This document shows, piece after piece, positions 1 through 7,751 of a DNA stretch of 64,000 bases. The position numbers were made by a program, and so were the translations under genes. A model generated the notes under the pieces. It saw nothing but the letters and a program-made list of their open reading frames with translations. It did not search any database and was not told the origin of the DNA. The stretch is from positions 124,001-188,000 of the forward strand of contig NZ_CP071501.1 in NCBI RefSeq assembly GCF_017354985.1, written 5' to 3'. Origin of the DNA: Shewanella cyperi (GTDB taxonomy: Bacteria > Pseudomonadota > Gammaproteobacteria > Enterobacterales > Shewanellaceae). Each line of letters starts with the position of its first letter. Position 1 is the first letter of the stretch.

Positions 1-2
1 AC

Positions 3-803
3 AGGGCGGTGGAAGATGCCTTGTTATGGCAGTTCCGTGGCACTTTGCGCCCCTTCAAACAATTGGAGATTGGCACCTCCTGGACCACCCAATTGTGCGG
101 CGAAGGCCAGCCTTGTGGTATGAACACCTTCTTCAAGGCCATATCCGGTGGTACAGAGTGCGTGGATGGCAGTGATAATTGCGATCCCAGCCAGAATACC
201 AAGATAGGCAACCAGATGGCCGGTTTTGATCTGCGCTATGCAGATACCTGGTTCAATGTCCCCGTGGGCCTTTACCTGGAGCGCACCTGTGAGGATTCCA
301 GCGGTAAAATGCCATGGCAGTTGGCGGACTGTGCCAACTTGGTGGGTGTGGATAGCCGTTTCGGCGGTGCCGGTGAGCAGTTCAAGGTGTTCCTTGAGTA
401 TTCCAATACCCAGGTGGCCTGTGGTGAAAACCAGAACAGCTTCAACTGCTTTTATGAACATGGCACCTACCTGAGTGGTTCCCGTTATCAGAAACGTTCA
501 TTGGGATCGACCTACGATTCCGATGCCAAGGTGCTGGTATTGGGTTTCATAGGTCAGTACGGTGACAGCAAGGGGGTTAACGCCCTGCTGCGCTATGCCA
601 AACTCAATGAGGACGGTAGCAACCGCGGTGGCGATTGGAGCCCCAAACCAGCCAAGGAAGATCTGTTGATGCTGGAGTTGTCATACCGCCAGCCGGTCTT
701 CAAGGGCATGCTGACCCTCGGGGGCAGCGCCGGTCGTTCTGAATTCGTCAGCGATTCTGAAACCAATGCCGGTGTGTTTGGTGCCTACGAATACCGTTTT
801 TAA
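3..803 (+). CDS. Capsule assembly Wzi family protein, C-terminal part (5' end outside window)
   Basis: The reading frame is open to the left edge of the window, so this is the 3' part of a longer gene; a GTG at 9 is probably internal. The 264 or so visible residues are rich in alternating aromatic and polar segments (for example LGFIGQYGDS and VFGAYEYRF) and end in phenylalanine, as expected for an outer-membrane beta-barrel. Cysteine pairs in the loops and the overall pattern resemble the Wzi/capsule assembly family, whose members hold capsule polysaccharide on the cell surface. Family assignment is from recognition of the protein style, not from a search. Full Wzi-type proteins are about 450-500 residues, so roughly half lies upstream. 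The downstream glycosyltransferases fit a surface-polysaccharide setting. Confidence 0.7.
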   Translation, partial: RAVEDALLWQFRGTLRPFKQLEIGTSWTTQLCGEGQPCGMNTFFKAISGGTECVDGSDNCDPSQNTKIGNQMAGFDLRYADTWFNVPVGLYLERTCEDSSGKMPWQLADCANLVGVDSRFGGAGEQFKVFLEYSNTQVACGENQNSFNCFYEHGTYLSGSRYQKRSLGSTYDSDAKVLVLGFIGQYGDSKGVNALLRYAKLNEDGSNRGGDWSPKPAKEDLLMLELSYRQPVFKGMLTLGGSAGRSEFVSDSETNAGVFGAYEYRF

Positions 804-820
804 GAGCCGGATTTTAGTGT

Positions 821-851
821 GAGCGGCTGTCATCCGGTGGCCGCCGTTTTA
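821..851 (+). terminator. Possible rho-independent terminator after the Wzi-like gene
   Basis: GCGGC at 823-827 can pair with GCCGC at 840-844, followed by a G and TTTT. The loop is long (12 bases) and the T-run short, so this is a weak candidate. Confidence 0.35.
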
Positions 852-973
852 GGTTAGAATGTTTGCACATCAGGGCCGGATTGGGGATGATATTCCCTTA
901 AATTTTCCGGCTCTGTGCCTTTTGCCCTGCTTTTGGATAATATTTATTCCATTCAAGCGTTTGGAGAGTACTT

Positions 974-1699
974 TTGATTTCAGTAGTCATACCCGCAAAA
1001 GATGAGGTGGGTAACATTGGTCCCCTCATCGAAGAAATCTGTCTGGCGCTGAAGGGACTCAGTGATTTTGAAGTGCTGGTGGTCGATGACGGCAGCAGCG
1101 ATGACACCGCCGGTGAAGTATTGCGCACCGCCAAGGCCCAGGATTGTGATGCGCGGGTGATCCGCCACCGTCACAGCACCGGCCAAAGTACGGCCATTTG
1201 CACTGGCGTGCTGCAAGCCAAGGGTGACTATATAGTGACCCTGGATGCCGATGGTCAGAACGATCCTGCCGATATCCCGGCCATGTACGCCCTGATCCCC
1301 GGCATCAAGCAGCCCCATTTCTGCATCGCAGGCTACCGTAAGAACCGTAAAGACACGGCCTGGAAACGTTTCCAGTCGCGCTTTGCCAATAAGGTCAGGG
1401 ACGCCCTGCTCAACGATGGTGTACCCGACACGGGGTGCGGTCTCAAGCTGTTCCCCCGGGCGACCTTCCTGCGCTTGCCCTACTTCAATCATATGCACAG
1501 GTACATTCCGGCGCTGGTCAGGCGCATGGGTGGTGAGATCCGCATTGCCGTGGTCAACCACAGAGACAGGCAGGCCGGGGTTTCCAAGTACACCGCCTGG
1601 AACCGCGTTTGGGTCGGGATAGTGGATATGTTCGGGGTGATGTGGCTGAATCGCCGCGCCAAGATCGCCGAGATAGAACGCATTGACCACAGTCGCTAA
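974..1699 (+). CDS. Family 2 glycosyltransferase (polyprenyl-phosphate sugar transferase type)
   Basis: A 241-residue GT-A glycosyltransferase beginning MISVVIPAKDEVGNI, with the nucleotide-sugar loop VVDDGSSDDT near residue 37 and the metal-binding TLDADGQNDP near residue 90. This is the architecture of DPM1/ArnC-type enzymes, which transfer a sugar from a nucleotide donor to dolichyl- or undecaprenyl-phosphate at the cytoplasmic face of the membrane. It lacks the C-terminal pair of membrane helices found in ArnC, so it is the short soluble DPM1-like form. The start is TTG at 974, chosen because GGAGAG lies at 961-966 with good spacing. It overlaps the next gene by 17 bases, indicating one operon with the TVP38-like and GT39 genes. 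The exact sugar is not predictable. Confidence 0.85.
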   Translation: MISVVIPAKDEVGNIGPLIEEICLALKGLSDFEVLVVDDGSSDDTAGEVLRTAKAQDCDARVIRHRHSTGQSTAICTGVLQAKGDYIVTLDADGQNDPADIPAMYALIPGIKQPHFCIAGYRKNRKDTAWKRFQSRFANKVRDALLNDGVPDTGCGLKLFPRATFLRLPYFNHMHRYIPALVRRMGGEIRIAVVNHRDRQAGVSKYTAWNRVWVGIVDMFGVMWLNRRAKIAEIERIDHSR

Positions 1700-2372
1700 C
1701 AAAAAATTGAGGCGGGCACTCAAGACGGCACTTATGGTGCTGTTGCTGACCCTGCTGATGCTCGCCGCCCAGGCCGGTTGGTTTGAACACCTGACCGACA
1801 GTAACTGGGTGGCCAATTTTGTCAAAGCCCAGGGCGCCTATGCCCTGGCGCTGCTGTTTGCTATTGGTGCCCTGTTTACCGCCATCGGCGGCCCGAGACA
1901 AATGATCGCTTTTGTCTTTGGCTTTGCCCTCGGTGGCTGGCAGGGGGCGCTGTTTTCCAACTTTGCGGCCCTGGCCGGTTGCATACTTTGTTTTTACAGT
2001 GCCAGATTGACGGTGCGCCGCAGCTTGCAGCGCCGCTTTGGCAACAGGTTGCAGCGCTTCGAGCGTCTGATCGCCGAACGTACCTGGCTCAAGGTGTTGA
2101 TGATCCGCCTGTTGCCCGTGGGCAGCAATGTGCTCACCAACCTGTTTGCTGGAGCCACCCATGTGCCGGCGCGGGGATTTTTGCTCGGTAGCTTTATCGG
2201 CTATCTGCCGCAAATGCTGATCTTTGCCTATGCCGGTGCCGGTATTGGTCTGTCGGATCATTATCAGCTGGCCATCAGCATAGGGCTGTTTATCCTCTCC
2301 AGCGCCATTGGCGCTTACCTGTACCGCAATCGCCTGAGTCGTCAGGTGGATGAATTGGTTTCCGAAGAATAA
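1683..2372 (+). CDS. TVP38/TMEM64 (DedA superfamily) inner-membrane protein
   Basis: A 229-residue integral membrane protein with about five or six hydrophobic segments. The central region carries the family hallmarks: a glycine-rich re-entrant segment (AFVFGFALGGWQGALF near residues 80-95), an arginine-containing stretch MIRLLPVGSNVLTNLFAG near residue 140, and a following membrane hairpin. TVP38/TMEM64 proteins share the VTT fold with DedA proteins, several of which move undecaprenyl phosphate or other lipids across the membrane. The start is TTG at 1683, inside the end of the glycosyltransferase gene, so translation is probably coupled. Its place between a polyprenyl-sugar synthase and a GT39 enzyme suggests a lipid-carrier role, but this is inference. 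Confidence 0.8.
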   Translation: MTTVANKKLRRALKTALMVLLLTLLMLAAQAGWFEHLTDSNWVANFVKAQGAYALALLFAIGALFTAIGGPRQMIAFVFGFALGGWQGALFSNFAALAGCILCFYSARLTVRRSLQRRFGNRLQRFERLIAERTWLKVLMIRLLPVGSNVLTNLFAGATHVPARGFLLGSFIGYLPQMLIFAYAGAGIGLSDHYQLAISIGLFILSSAIGAYLYRNRLSRQVDELVSEE

Positions 2373-2382
2373 GGGTGTTCCC

Positions 2383-4113
2383 ATGGCTTTTCTGCTGAAG
2401 TACTTCAACAGTGATGACTATCGCCGGGTATTCTGGGCCTTGTTTGTGCTGACCTTGGTTGTCATGGCGCTGGGCGTGGGTTTTCGCTCACCCTGGCCGG
2501 CCGACGAGCCCAGGTTTGTCGAAGTGGCCCGTGAAATGGTGGCCAATGGTCAGTGGCTGTTTCCAGCCCGCGGCGGCGAGTTTTACCCGGACAAGCCACC
2601 GGTATTCATGTGGGCGATAGCTCTGTGCTATTTCCTGCTTGGCAATCTCAAACTGGCGTTCCTGATCCCCAATGCCCTCTGTGGTCTGGTGACAGTGCTC
2701 TTGGTGTTTGATCTCGGCGCCAGGTTGTGGAACGTGCGCACCGGTCGCAACGCAGCCCTGTTGCTGATGCTGGTGCCCCAGTTTCTGATGCAGACCAAGA
2801 ATGCCCAGATAGATGCCATGGTGGCGTGTTGGATAACCGTGGGCTGTTACGGCCTTATCCGCCACTTTATGACCGGCCCGAGCTGGCGCTGGTATTTTAT
2901 CGGCTGGGCCTTTATGGGCCTGGGCGTGATTACCAAAGGGGTGGGTTTTTTGCCGCTGTTGATCTTGCTGCCGTTGGGATTTTACGCCTGGAAACAGAAG
3001 CTCTACCGTGACAGCTGGGGCTGGCGCGCCCTCGCCGGGCCACTGGTGATGTTGGCCGTGATTGCCTGCTGGCTGGTGCCCATGGTGCTGACCGTCAAGG
3101 CCGCCGGCACCCCCGAGCATCTGGCCTACATGAACAATATTCTGTTCAAGCAGACCGGCGAGCGCTACGTCAACGCCTGGCACCATATCAAGCCCTGGTA
3201 TTTCTTTGTATTCAGCGTGATCCCTTGGCTTTGGTTTCCGCTGCCCTTGTTGGTCATTGCCTACTGGAAGCGCTTTGTGGCCGCCATCAAGGCCGATCCG
3301 CGCATTATTATCTTGCTGTGCTGGGTGGCGTTGGTGGTGCTGTTTTTCAGCATCAGTCCGGGCAAGCGCAATGTGTATATTCTGCCGGCGTTGCCAATGG
3401 CTGCACTGGCCATGGCGGCGGCCCTTGCCGGTGTCGACAGATGTAATTGGTTTGAAAAGCTGGTGTCTGGGCTGCTGTGGTTCCTGGGAGTTGTGGTGTT
3501 GGCGGCCGGGGTGCTGTCCTTTATACACCATCCCAAGTTGGTCAAGGCCATGGCCGACTATACCGAGGACTTAACCGGCATAGGCCTGATGTTTATCAGT
3601 CTGGGCCTGGCGTGGCTGGGGTTATTGCTTTGGTCCAGACGTCAGGCAGCGCTGCTCAAGGCCGGTATGGTGTCGATTCTCGGCTGGGCCCTGGTCAGCA
3701 CCTGGGGTTACAGCCTGCTTGATGATATGCGCACACCCAGACCCCTGATGCAGCACACCGCCGAGGTCATAGGGCCTGAGGCCGAGCTGGGGCTTATCGA
3801 TTTTAAGGAACAGTTCATCCTGTTCTCGCCGGTCAGCATCACCCATTTCAGTTATCTGGCGCCCAACGAGCAGCAGGAACGCAATGCTGCCCTGTGGCTG
3901 AATGAGGGACTGGCCGAGGGGAAACAGCGATTTGTGTTGGCACCCGCCAGTATCCAGCTCAGTTGCTTTGATCTCGGCAAGGGCCGCGATATGGGCATGG
4001 CACACAGGGAAACCTGGTTGTTGCTCGGTGTCGACGCAATGCAGGGCGAATGCCCGGCGCCCGCCAGATTGCAAAGGTTTTTCACCGCGACTCCAGGTAG
4101 CTGGATGCATTGA
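2383..4113 (+). CDS. Family 39 glycosyltransferase (ArnT-like)
   Basis: A 576-residue multi-spanning protein of the PMT/ArnT type. The first periplasmic loop has the signature PWPADEPRFVEVAREM near residues 38-53 (the acidic DEP motif of this family) and then GGEFYPDKPPVFMWAI, the same arrangement as ArnT. About ten to twelve hydrophobic helices follow and a periplasmic C-terminal domain of about 110 residues ends the protein. Such enzymes take a sugar from a polyprenyl-phosphate donor on the periplasmic side and attach it to lipid A, protein or glycan. The start at 2383 is preferred over an in-frame ATG at 2350 because AAGGGTG lies just before it and residues 1-11 of the longer form are not typical. 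It is the last gene of the operon; the acceptor is unknown. Confidence 0.85.
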   Translation: MAFLLKYFNSDDYRRVFWALFVLTLVVMALGVGFRSPWPADEPRFVEVAREMVANGQWLFPARGGEFYPDKPPVFMWAIALCYFLLGNLKLAFLIPNALCGLVTVLLVFDLGARLWNVRTGRNAALLLMLVPQFLMQTKNAQIDAMVACWITVGCYGLIRHFMTGPSWRWYFIGWAFMGLGVITKGVGFLPLLILLPLGFYAWKQKLYRDSWGWRALAGPLVMLAVIACWLVPMVLTVKAAGTPEHLAYMNNILFKQTGERYVNAWHHIKPWYFFVFSVIPWLWFPLPLLVIAYWKRFVAAIKADPRIIILLCWVALVVLFFSISPGKRNVYILPALPMAALAMAAALAGVDRCNWFEKLVSGLLWFLGVVVLAAGVLSFIHHPKLVKAMADYTEDLTGIGLMFISLGLAWLGLLLWSRRQAALLKAGMVSILGWALVSTWGYSLLDDMRTPRPLMQHTAEVIGPEAELGLIDFKEQFILFSPVSITHFSYLAPNEQQERNAALWLNEGLAEGKQRFVLAPASIQLSCFDLGKGRDMGMAHRETWLLLGVDAMQGECPAPARLQRFFTATPGSWMH

Positions 4114-4130
4114 TACCCATGAACAATAAA

Positions 4131-4158
4131 AAAGGCTGCCAACGGGCAGCCTTTTTTT
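4131..4158 (+). terminator. Rho-independent terminator between the GT39 gene and mutM
   Basis: Perfect stem GGCTGCC (4134-4140) and GGCAGCC (4145-4151) with loop AACG, flanked by an A-run before and seven T after. It can work in both directions and so serves the two convergent genes. Confidence 0.85.
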
Positions 4159-4179
4159 ATGTGTCGTTATTGCCCCGGA

Positions 4180-4995
4180 TCATCTGGGTTGGCAAATACC
4201 ACAAAATACCGTGGTGCGTTGTCCCAGGCGAATTTCAGATAGCAGGTTGCCGCAGGCGGTGCAGGTTTCGCCACCACGGCCATAGACATGCAGCTTTTGG
4301 GCGAAGTAACCGGGTTTGCCATCGGCGTTGGTGAAGTCCTTGAGTGTGGTACCACCCTGCTTAATGGCCTGGGCCAGTATTTGTTTCACCTCTGCTACCA
4401 GCAATGTCAGGCGCTCCAAATCCACCTTGCCGGCTTCGGCCTCCGGGTGTATTCCGGCGGCAAACAGGGCTTCGTTGGCGTAAATATTGCCGACTCCGAC
4501 CACTATGGCGTTGTCCATCAGGCACAGCTTAATGGCCTTCTTTTTACCTTTGAGGGCGGCCGCCAACTGGGGGACATTGAAGGCCTCGGTCAGGGGTTCG
4601 GGTCCCAGCTTGCTGAGCAGGGGATGGGCCTGCTCGGGCAGCTCGCACCAGAGCCAGGCGCCAAAACGGCGCGGATCGTTGAACCTGAGAATACGGCCAT
4701 TTTCCAGTTCCAGATCAATATGATCGTGTTTTTCCACCGGGGTATTGCGCGGCAATATCCTCAGGCTACCGGACATGCCCAGATGCACTATGGTGGTACC
4801 GGCATCCGTATCTATCAATAAATACTTGGCGCGGCGGCGCACACCCTGGATGATTTGGCCGACAATATTTTGTGCCTGCGCCGGTACGGGCCAACGCAGG
4901 GAATCATTGCGGACTATCAGGGCACGCACCTTTTGGTCCAGCAGGTGGGGGGCTATGCCCTGGCGGGTAACTTCGACTTCCGGTAATTCAGGCAT
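4180..4995 (-). CDS. mutM: Formamidopyrimidine-DNA glycosylase
   Basis: A 271-residue enzyme of normal length that removes 8-oxoguanine and formamidopyrimidines from DNA and then cleaves the strand by beta/delta elimination. The N-terminus is [13 protein letters not shown], placing the catalytic proline and glutamate immediately after the initiator methionine. The [10 protein letters not shown] segment of the helix-two-turn-helix domain is present near residue 170. The C-terminal zinc finger has the CTAC and CGIC pairs. The start is fixed by the catalytic proline and by a TGGAAG ribosome site upstream. It is followed upstream (on the minus strand) by a small membrane protein gene only 16 bases away, so the two may be cotranscribed. 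Confidence 0.97.
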   Translation of the reverse strand: MPELPEVEVTRQGIAPHLLDQKVRALIVRNDSLRWPVPAQAQNIVGQIIQGVRRRAKYLLIDTDAGTTIVHLGMSGSLRILPRNTPVEKHDHIDLELENGRILRFNDPRRFGAWLWCELPEQAHPLLSKLGPEPLTEAFNVPQLAAALKGKKKAIKLCLMDNAIVVGVGNIYANEALFAAGIHPEAEAGKVDLERLTLLVAEVKQILAQAIKQGGTTLKDFTNADGKPGYFAQKLHVYGRGGETCTACGNLLSEIRLGQRTTVFCGICQPR

Positions 4996-5011
4996 GGGGC
5001 TTCCAGGATCA

Positions 5012-5455
5012 TTAATGGGTCAAAAGTACAGGTTCAAGGGACTCGCGCCTGCTGGGGGGGATGAGGTACCAGTTGCCGGCGGGGGACTTGAGCAGACCAT
5101 CGGCAAACAGCAGCCAAACCTGACCTTCGCTTTGGTTGGCGATGCGCAGTAACAACTCTCGGGGCTGTTTGGTTTCTGCGGGAGCCTCGCTCAGGGGAGA
5201 CACTTCCAATTGCAGCCAGGCATCGGCCCAGTCGCTGCAACTTATTACCTGGGGATCGCAATGCCAGCCATCATCGCTGCGGCTGAGCCAAACGCCATCA
5301 AGCTGCAACTCGGTCAATGGCACCTTGGCATCAAATAACGGACTGGTGCCACTGGGAACCTGGGAGGTACGGCGATCCAGCACTGTCAGTACAGAAACCA
5401 TCAATAAACTGGCGATGATAATGGTGTTGTTCCACTGCCTGCGGGTCAGAGCCAT
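5012..5455 (-). CDS. Small membrane-anchored protein of unknown function
   Basis: A 147-residue protein I do not recognise. It begins with a short basic stretch, then one hydrophobic segment ([15 protein letters not shown], residues 12-26), then a hydrophilic region with two cysteines (HCDPQVISC) and a C-terminal part with several tryptophans. The layout is that of a single-pass inner-membrane protein with the bulk in the periplasm. It lies directly upstream of mutM with a gap of 16 bases and may share its transcript. It is not an antisense shadow because no competing gene exists here. Confidence 0.7.
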   Translation of the reverse strand: MALTRRQWNNTIIIASLLMVSVLTVLDRRTSQVPSGTSPLFDAKVPLTELQLDGVWLSRSDDGWHCDPQVISCSDWADAWLQLEVSPLSEAPAETKQPRELLLRIANQSEGQVWLLFADGLLKSPAGNWYLIPPSRRESLEPVLLTH

Positions 5456-5529
5456 GGCTAAGATCTTATTGGTTGTGGTGATTTAGCCCAGTGTATCACG
5501 GCAGCGCGACACTGCCAGCCGGGGCCAGT

Positions 5530-6129
5530 TCAGTGATTAGTCTGTTCCCACTGAGTTAATTCATCCTTGGTATTGAGGTTGGTAAAGGCACCGGGCTTAT
5601 CGGCAAAGGACACCTTTGCCAGCTTGCGGGATTGGCACCAGTGCTCAACCCGGCGTTCCCCCGTAGACAGGTAATCTGCGATAGCCTGTTTCAGCTCGGT
5701 GCGCAGCAGCATCACCACAGGGTGACTGCGCTGTGCATCGCAGGCGATGGCCAGTTCGGCATTTTCCTGTTCAAGCCCCGCCAGGAGTCTGGGCAGCAGG
5801 TCTTCAGGCAGCTGAGGGCAATCGCAGGGCACCACAAGCAATAACTCGGCACTGGTATGGTGCAGGGCGCTGAGAATGCCGGCGAGGGGACCGGCGAAAT
5901 CCAGATTGCCATCGGATATGACCTGATGGCCGAATTCGGCATAGCGATCGCCATTGCGATTGGCATTTATCAGGATCCGCGTCACCTGATGTTTGAGCCG
6001 GTTGAGTGTGTGAACTATCAAGGGTTGCCCCGCCAGGAGCACCAATCCCTTGTCATCACCATCCATGCGCCTGGCTTTTCCACCGGCCAGCACGACAGCA
6101 TCAATTTGCCTTGGCATTGGGAGTCTCAT
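5530..6129 (-). CDS. mobA: Molybdenum cofactor guanylyltransferase
   Basis: A 199-residue nucleotidyltransferase that joins GMP from GTP to molybdopterin-Mo, giving the bis-MGD cofactor of DMSO-reductase-family enzymes. The N-terminus has the signature AVVLAGGKARRMDGDDKGL (GTP-binding loop, near residues 11-29). VISDGNLDFAGPLAGILSAL around residue 70 and VVPCDCPQLP near residue 100 are the GTP and metal-binding segments of MobA. Length is normal. A second in-frame ATG at 6117 (MPRQIDAVV) is also possible since no clear ribosome site marks 6129. moeA and moeB lie about 6 kb away on the same strand. Confidence 0.93.
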   Translation of the reverse strand: MRLPMPRQIDAVVLAGGKARRMDGDDKGLVLLAGQPLIVHTLNRLKHQVTRILINANRNGDRYAEFGHQVISDGNLDFAGPLAGILSALHHTSAELLLVVPCDCPQLPEDLLPRLLAGLEQENAELAIACDAQRSHPVVMLLRTELKQAIADYLSTGERRVEHWCQSRKLAKVSFADKPGAFTNLNTKDELTQWEQTNH

Positions 6130-6211
6130 ACAGGATTGTCAATGCAGCACACCTTATCCTCAATGAGTGCCCGGTGCCAGACTTGTCGGAGGATGGGGGG
6201 ATAAAAAGCGC

Positions 6212-6323
6212 AAAAAAAAGCCGGGTAATGCCACCCGGCCACAAAGTGTGTGAGCAATGTCGTGCTATGCAAACTCAGGAACACCTTGCACCTGAATCGG
6301 TGTGAGGGTGAGTTTTGGAACGC
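6212..6323 (-). ncRNA. ryhB: RyhB-type iron-responsive small RNA
   Basis: Reading the minus strand, an 18-base stretch AGCACGACATTGCTCACA (6266 down to 6249) is identical to the conserved pairing core of enterobacterial RyhB. It is followed by a strong rho-independent terminator: GCCGGGT, a six-base loop, ACCCGGC and eight T (6239 down to 6212). Upstream are promoter elements and a Fur-like box. The predicted transcript is about 112 bases with a start near 6323. RyhB pairs with mRNAs of iron-using proteins, with Hfq, to lower their expression when iron is scarce. The start site is estimated from the -10 box, and sequence outside the core differs from the E. coli RNA. A RyhB has been described in Shewanella oneidensis, which fits. 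It sits between mobA and a GNAT gene. Confidence 0.9.
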
Positions 6324-6329
6324 ACATTA

Positions 6330-6358
6330 ACGATAATCATTCTCAATTGTATTTGCAA
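6330..6358 (-). promoter_or_regulatory. ryhB promoter with overlapping Fur box
   Basis: On the minus strand, TTGCAA (6358-6353), a 17-base spacer and TATCGT (6335-6330) form a sigma-70 promoter. The 15 bases 6331-6345, CGATAATCATTCTCA on the plus strand, match the Fur 7-1-7 consensus TGATAATnATTATCA at 12 of 14 positions. They overlap the -10 and spacer, as expected for iron-dependent repression. Confidence 0.85.
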
Positions 6359-6374
6359 GCACTATTTGCCGTTT

Positions 6375-6836
6375 TTACAACGACAGGGATTTTTGCAGGC
6401 TGAGTTTGGTGTCACCCGGTTGCATACCATTCTGGAGTGCGGTGATTTGGTAACGGTTGCGGATCAGTAAACCCAACATGGGGGCCAGACGATTGAGGGT
6501 CTTGACCGAAACCCGTTGGTAGCCTTTGTCTTTGGCCCAGGCTTCCTGGGATTCCAGCAGTCGCTGTGCCAGACCCAAACGGCGATAATCGGGCAAGATG
6601 CCGCCGAGCCAGCTGTAAAAGTGCTGCTCATCCAGGGCATAGCCCAACTTGAAGCCCGCCAGTTCGCCTTCGATAAAGGCCCATTGCAGCAAACAGGGCT
6701 TGTCCGCCAGTCGAGTCAGCAATTCATCGGCGGTGGCCGGTTTGTCGAACTCGGGGATCTGTTGCATCAATTCGGCAACCTGGGTCGCCAGTTGGGGTGT
6801 CAATTGCTCTAAGGCTTGAATGTGGATCTGGTACAT
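6375..6836 (-). CDS. GNAT-family N-acetyltransferase
   Basis: A 153-residue GNAT protein. Motif A, the acetyl-CoA pyrophosphate loop, is visible as LPDYRRLGLAQRLLE near residues 81-95. It is preceded by the beta-bulge strand and followed by VSVKTLNRLAPMLGLLIRNRY, the usual motif B position where a residue such as asparagine or tyrosine contacts CoA. GNAT enzymes transfer acetyl groups to amines of small molecules or proteins; the substrate here cannot be predicted. It lies 67 bases downstream of yhhQ on the same strand. Its 3' end faces the ryhB promoter, so read-through from this gene could reach ryhB. Confidence 0.85.
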   Translation of the reverse strand: MYQIHIQALEQLTPQLATQVAELMQQIPEFDKPATADELLTRLADKPCLLQWAFIEGELAGFKLGYALDEQHFYSWLGGILPDYRRLGLAQRLLESQEAWAKDKGYQRVSVKTLNRLAPMLGLLIRNRYQITALQNGMQPGDTKLSLQKSLSL

Positions 6837-6903
6837 CTCTGCTCTCTCTGCCGGCTCGACCTGGAATAAAGAAGCGCATTATAACAGGTCGGGCCAGTTG
6901 AGG

Positions 6904-7563
6904 TCACTGACTTGCGTCGCAATCCTGAGCCGGCAAAATCTTGTCCTGCAGTAATTGCAACAACAGACCATAGGCCGGTAGGAACAGGCCCAGGCTGACC
7001 AGCAGCTTTACGCCATAATCCACGGCGGCAATTTCCGGCCAATGGGCAGCCATAAAAGCATCGCTGGATGCGTAGAAGGCGACAGCGAAAAATACCAAGG
7101 TATCCATCAGGTTGCCTAGCAGGGTCGAGGCTGCGGGTGCCAGCCACCATTGGGGACGTTGACGCAGCTTGGCAAAGACCTTGATGTCCATCAGTTGCCC
7201 CAGCAGATAGGCGGCAAAGGAGGCGAATGCGATGCGAAACACAAAGTCATTGAAGTTCAGCAAGGATGCGCTGCCCTGATATATACCTTCATGGAACAGC
7301 ACGCTGATCAGGTAGGAAATCAGCAGGGCGGGCACCATGGCGCGCAATATGATGGCGCGGGCGGCGTCTTGCCCGAAGATTCGTACTGTGAGATCCGTGG
7401 CCAGATACACAAAGGGAAAGCTGAAGGCGCCCCAGGTGGTGTGTAAGCCAAACAATTGGAACGGCAGTTGTACCAGATAGTTGCTGGCACTGATCACCAG
7501 CATATGGAAGCTGACAAGCAGCACCAAGGCCCGCCGGTATTGGGCTTGAGAAAGAATCAACAT
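6904..7563 (-). CDS. yhhQ: Queuosine precursor transporter, YhhQ family
   Basis: A 219-residue membrane protein with about six hydrophobic helices. The N-terminal half contains the family segments SNYLVQLPFQLFG and WGAFSFPFVYLATDLTVRIFG, with FPFVYLATDLTVRIFG especially typical of the YhhQ/ECF-like vitamin-uptake family. E. coli YhhQ imports preQ0/preQ1, the 7-deazaguanine precursors of queuosine, across the inner membrane. Start is ATG at 7563 with AAGG eight bases upstream. A good promoter lies about 90 bases upstream. The GNAT gene follows downstream. Confidence 0.88.
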   Translation of the reverse strand: MLILSQAQYRRALVLLVSFHMLVISASNYLVQLPFQLFGLHTTWGAFSFPFVYLATDLTVRIFGQDAARAIILRAMVPALLISYLISVLFHEGIYQGSASLLNFNDFVFRIAFASFAAYLLGQLMDIKVFAKLRQRPQWWLAPAASTLLGNLMDTLVFFAVAFYASSDAFMAAHWPEIAAVDYGVKLLVSLGLFLPAYGLLLQLLQDKILPAQDCDASQ

Positions 7564-7651
7564 ATTGTGGCCTTTTTAGTGGTTGTCGGCGGGGTGAGGG
7601 AACCCGCTAAGTGAATGGAAATGCCTTACCCTCCAGGGGCAAGGGCACGGG

Positions 7652-7679
7652 ATTATACCCATGCTGGGTTCCTTGGCAA
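7652..7679 (-). promoter_or_regulatory. Predicted sigma-70 promoter for yhhQ
   Basis: On the minus strand TTGCCA (7679-7674), a 16-base spacer and a perfect TATAAT (7657-7652). The implied leader of about 80 bases contains a hairpin (CCTTGCCC with GGGTAAGG around 7623-7644) of unknown purpose. Confidence 0.6.
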
Positions 7680-7751
7680 GGAATGCAGTGGAATTTGCAG
7701 GTTAATTGCTGGCCTGTTTTCTACACTGTATTAATCGGAAGGAGATCCCTT

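Noticed and set aside
24..461. 145-codon minus-strand frame opposite the Wzi-like gene
   Set aside because: Antisense shadow of a well-supported coding region, without a recognisable domain.
7564..7751. preQ1 riboswitch upstream of yhhQ
   Set aside because: The leader hairpin lacks the conserved sequence of preQ1 classes I can recognise.
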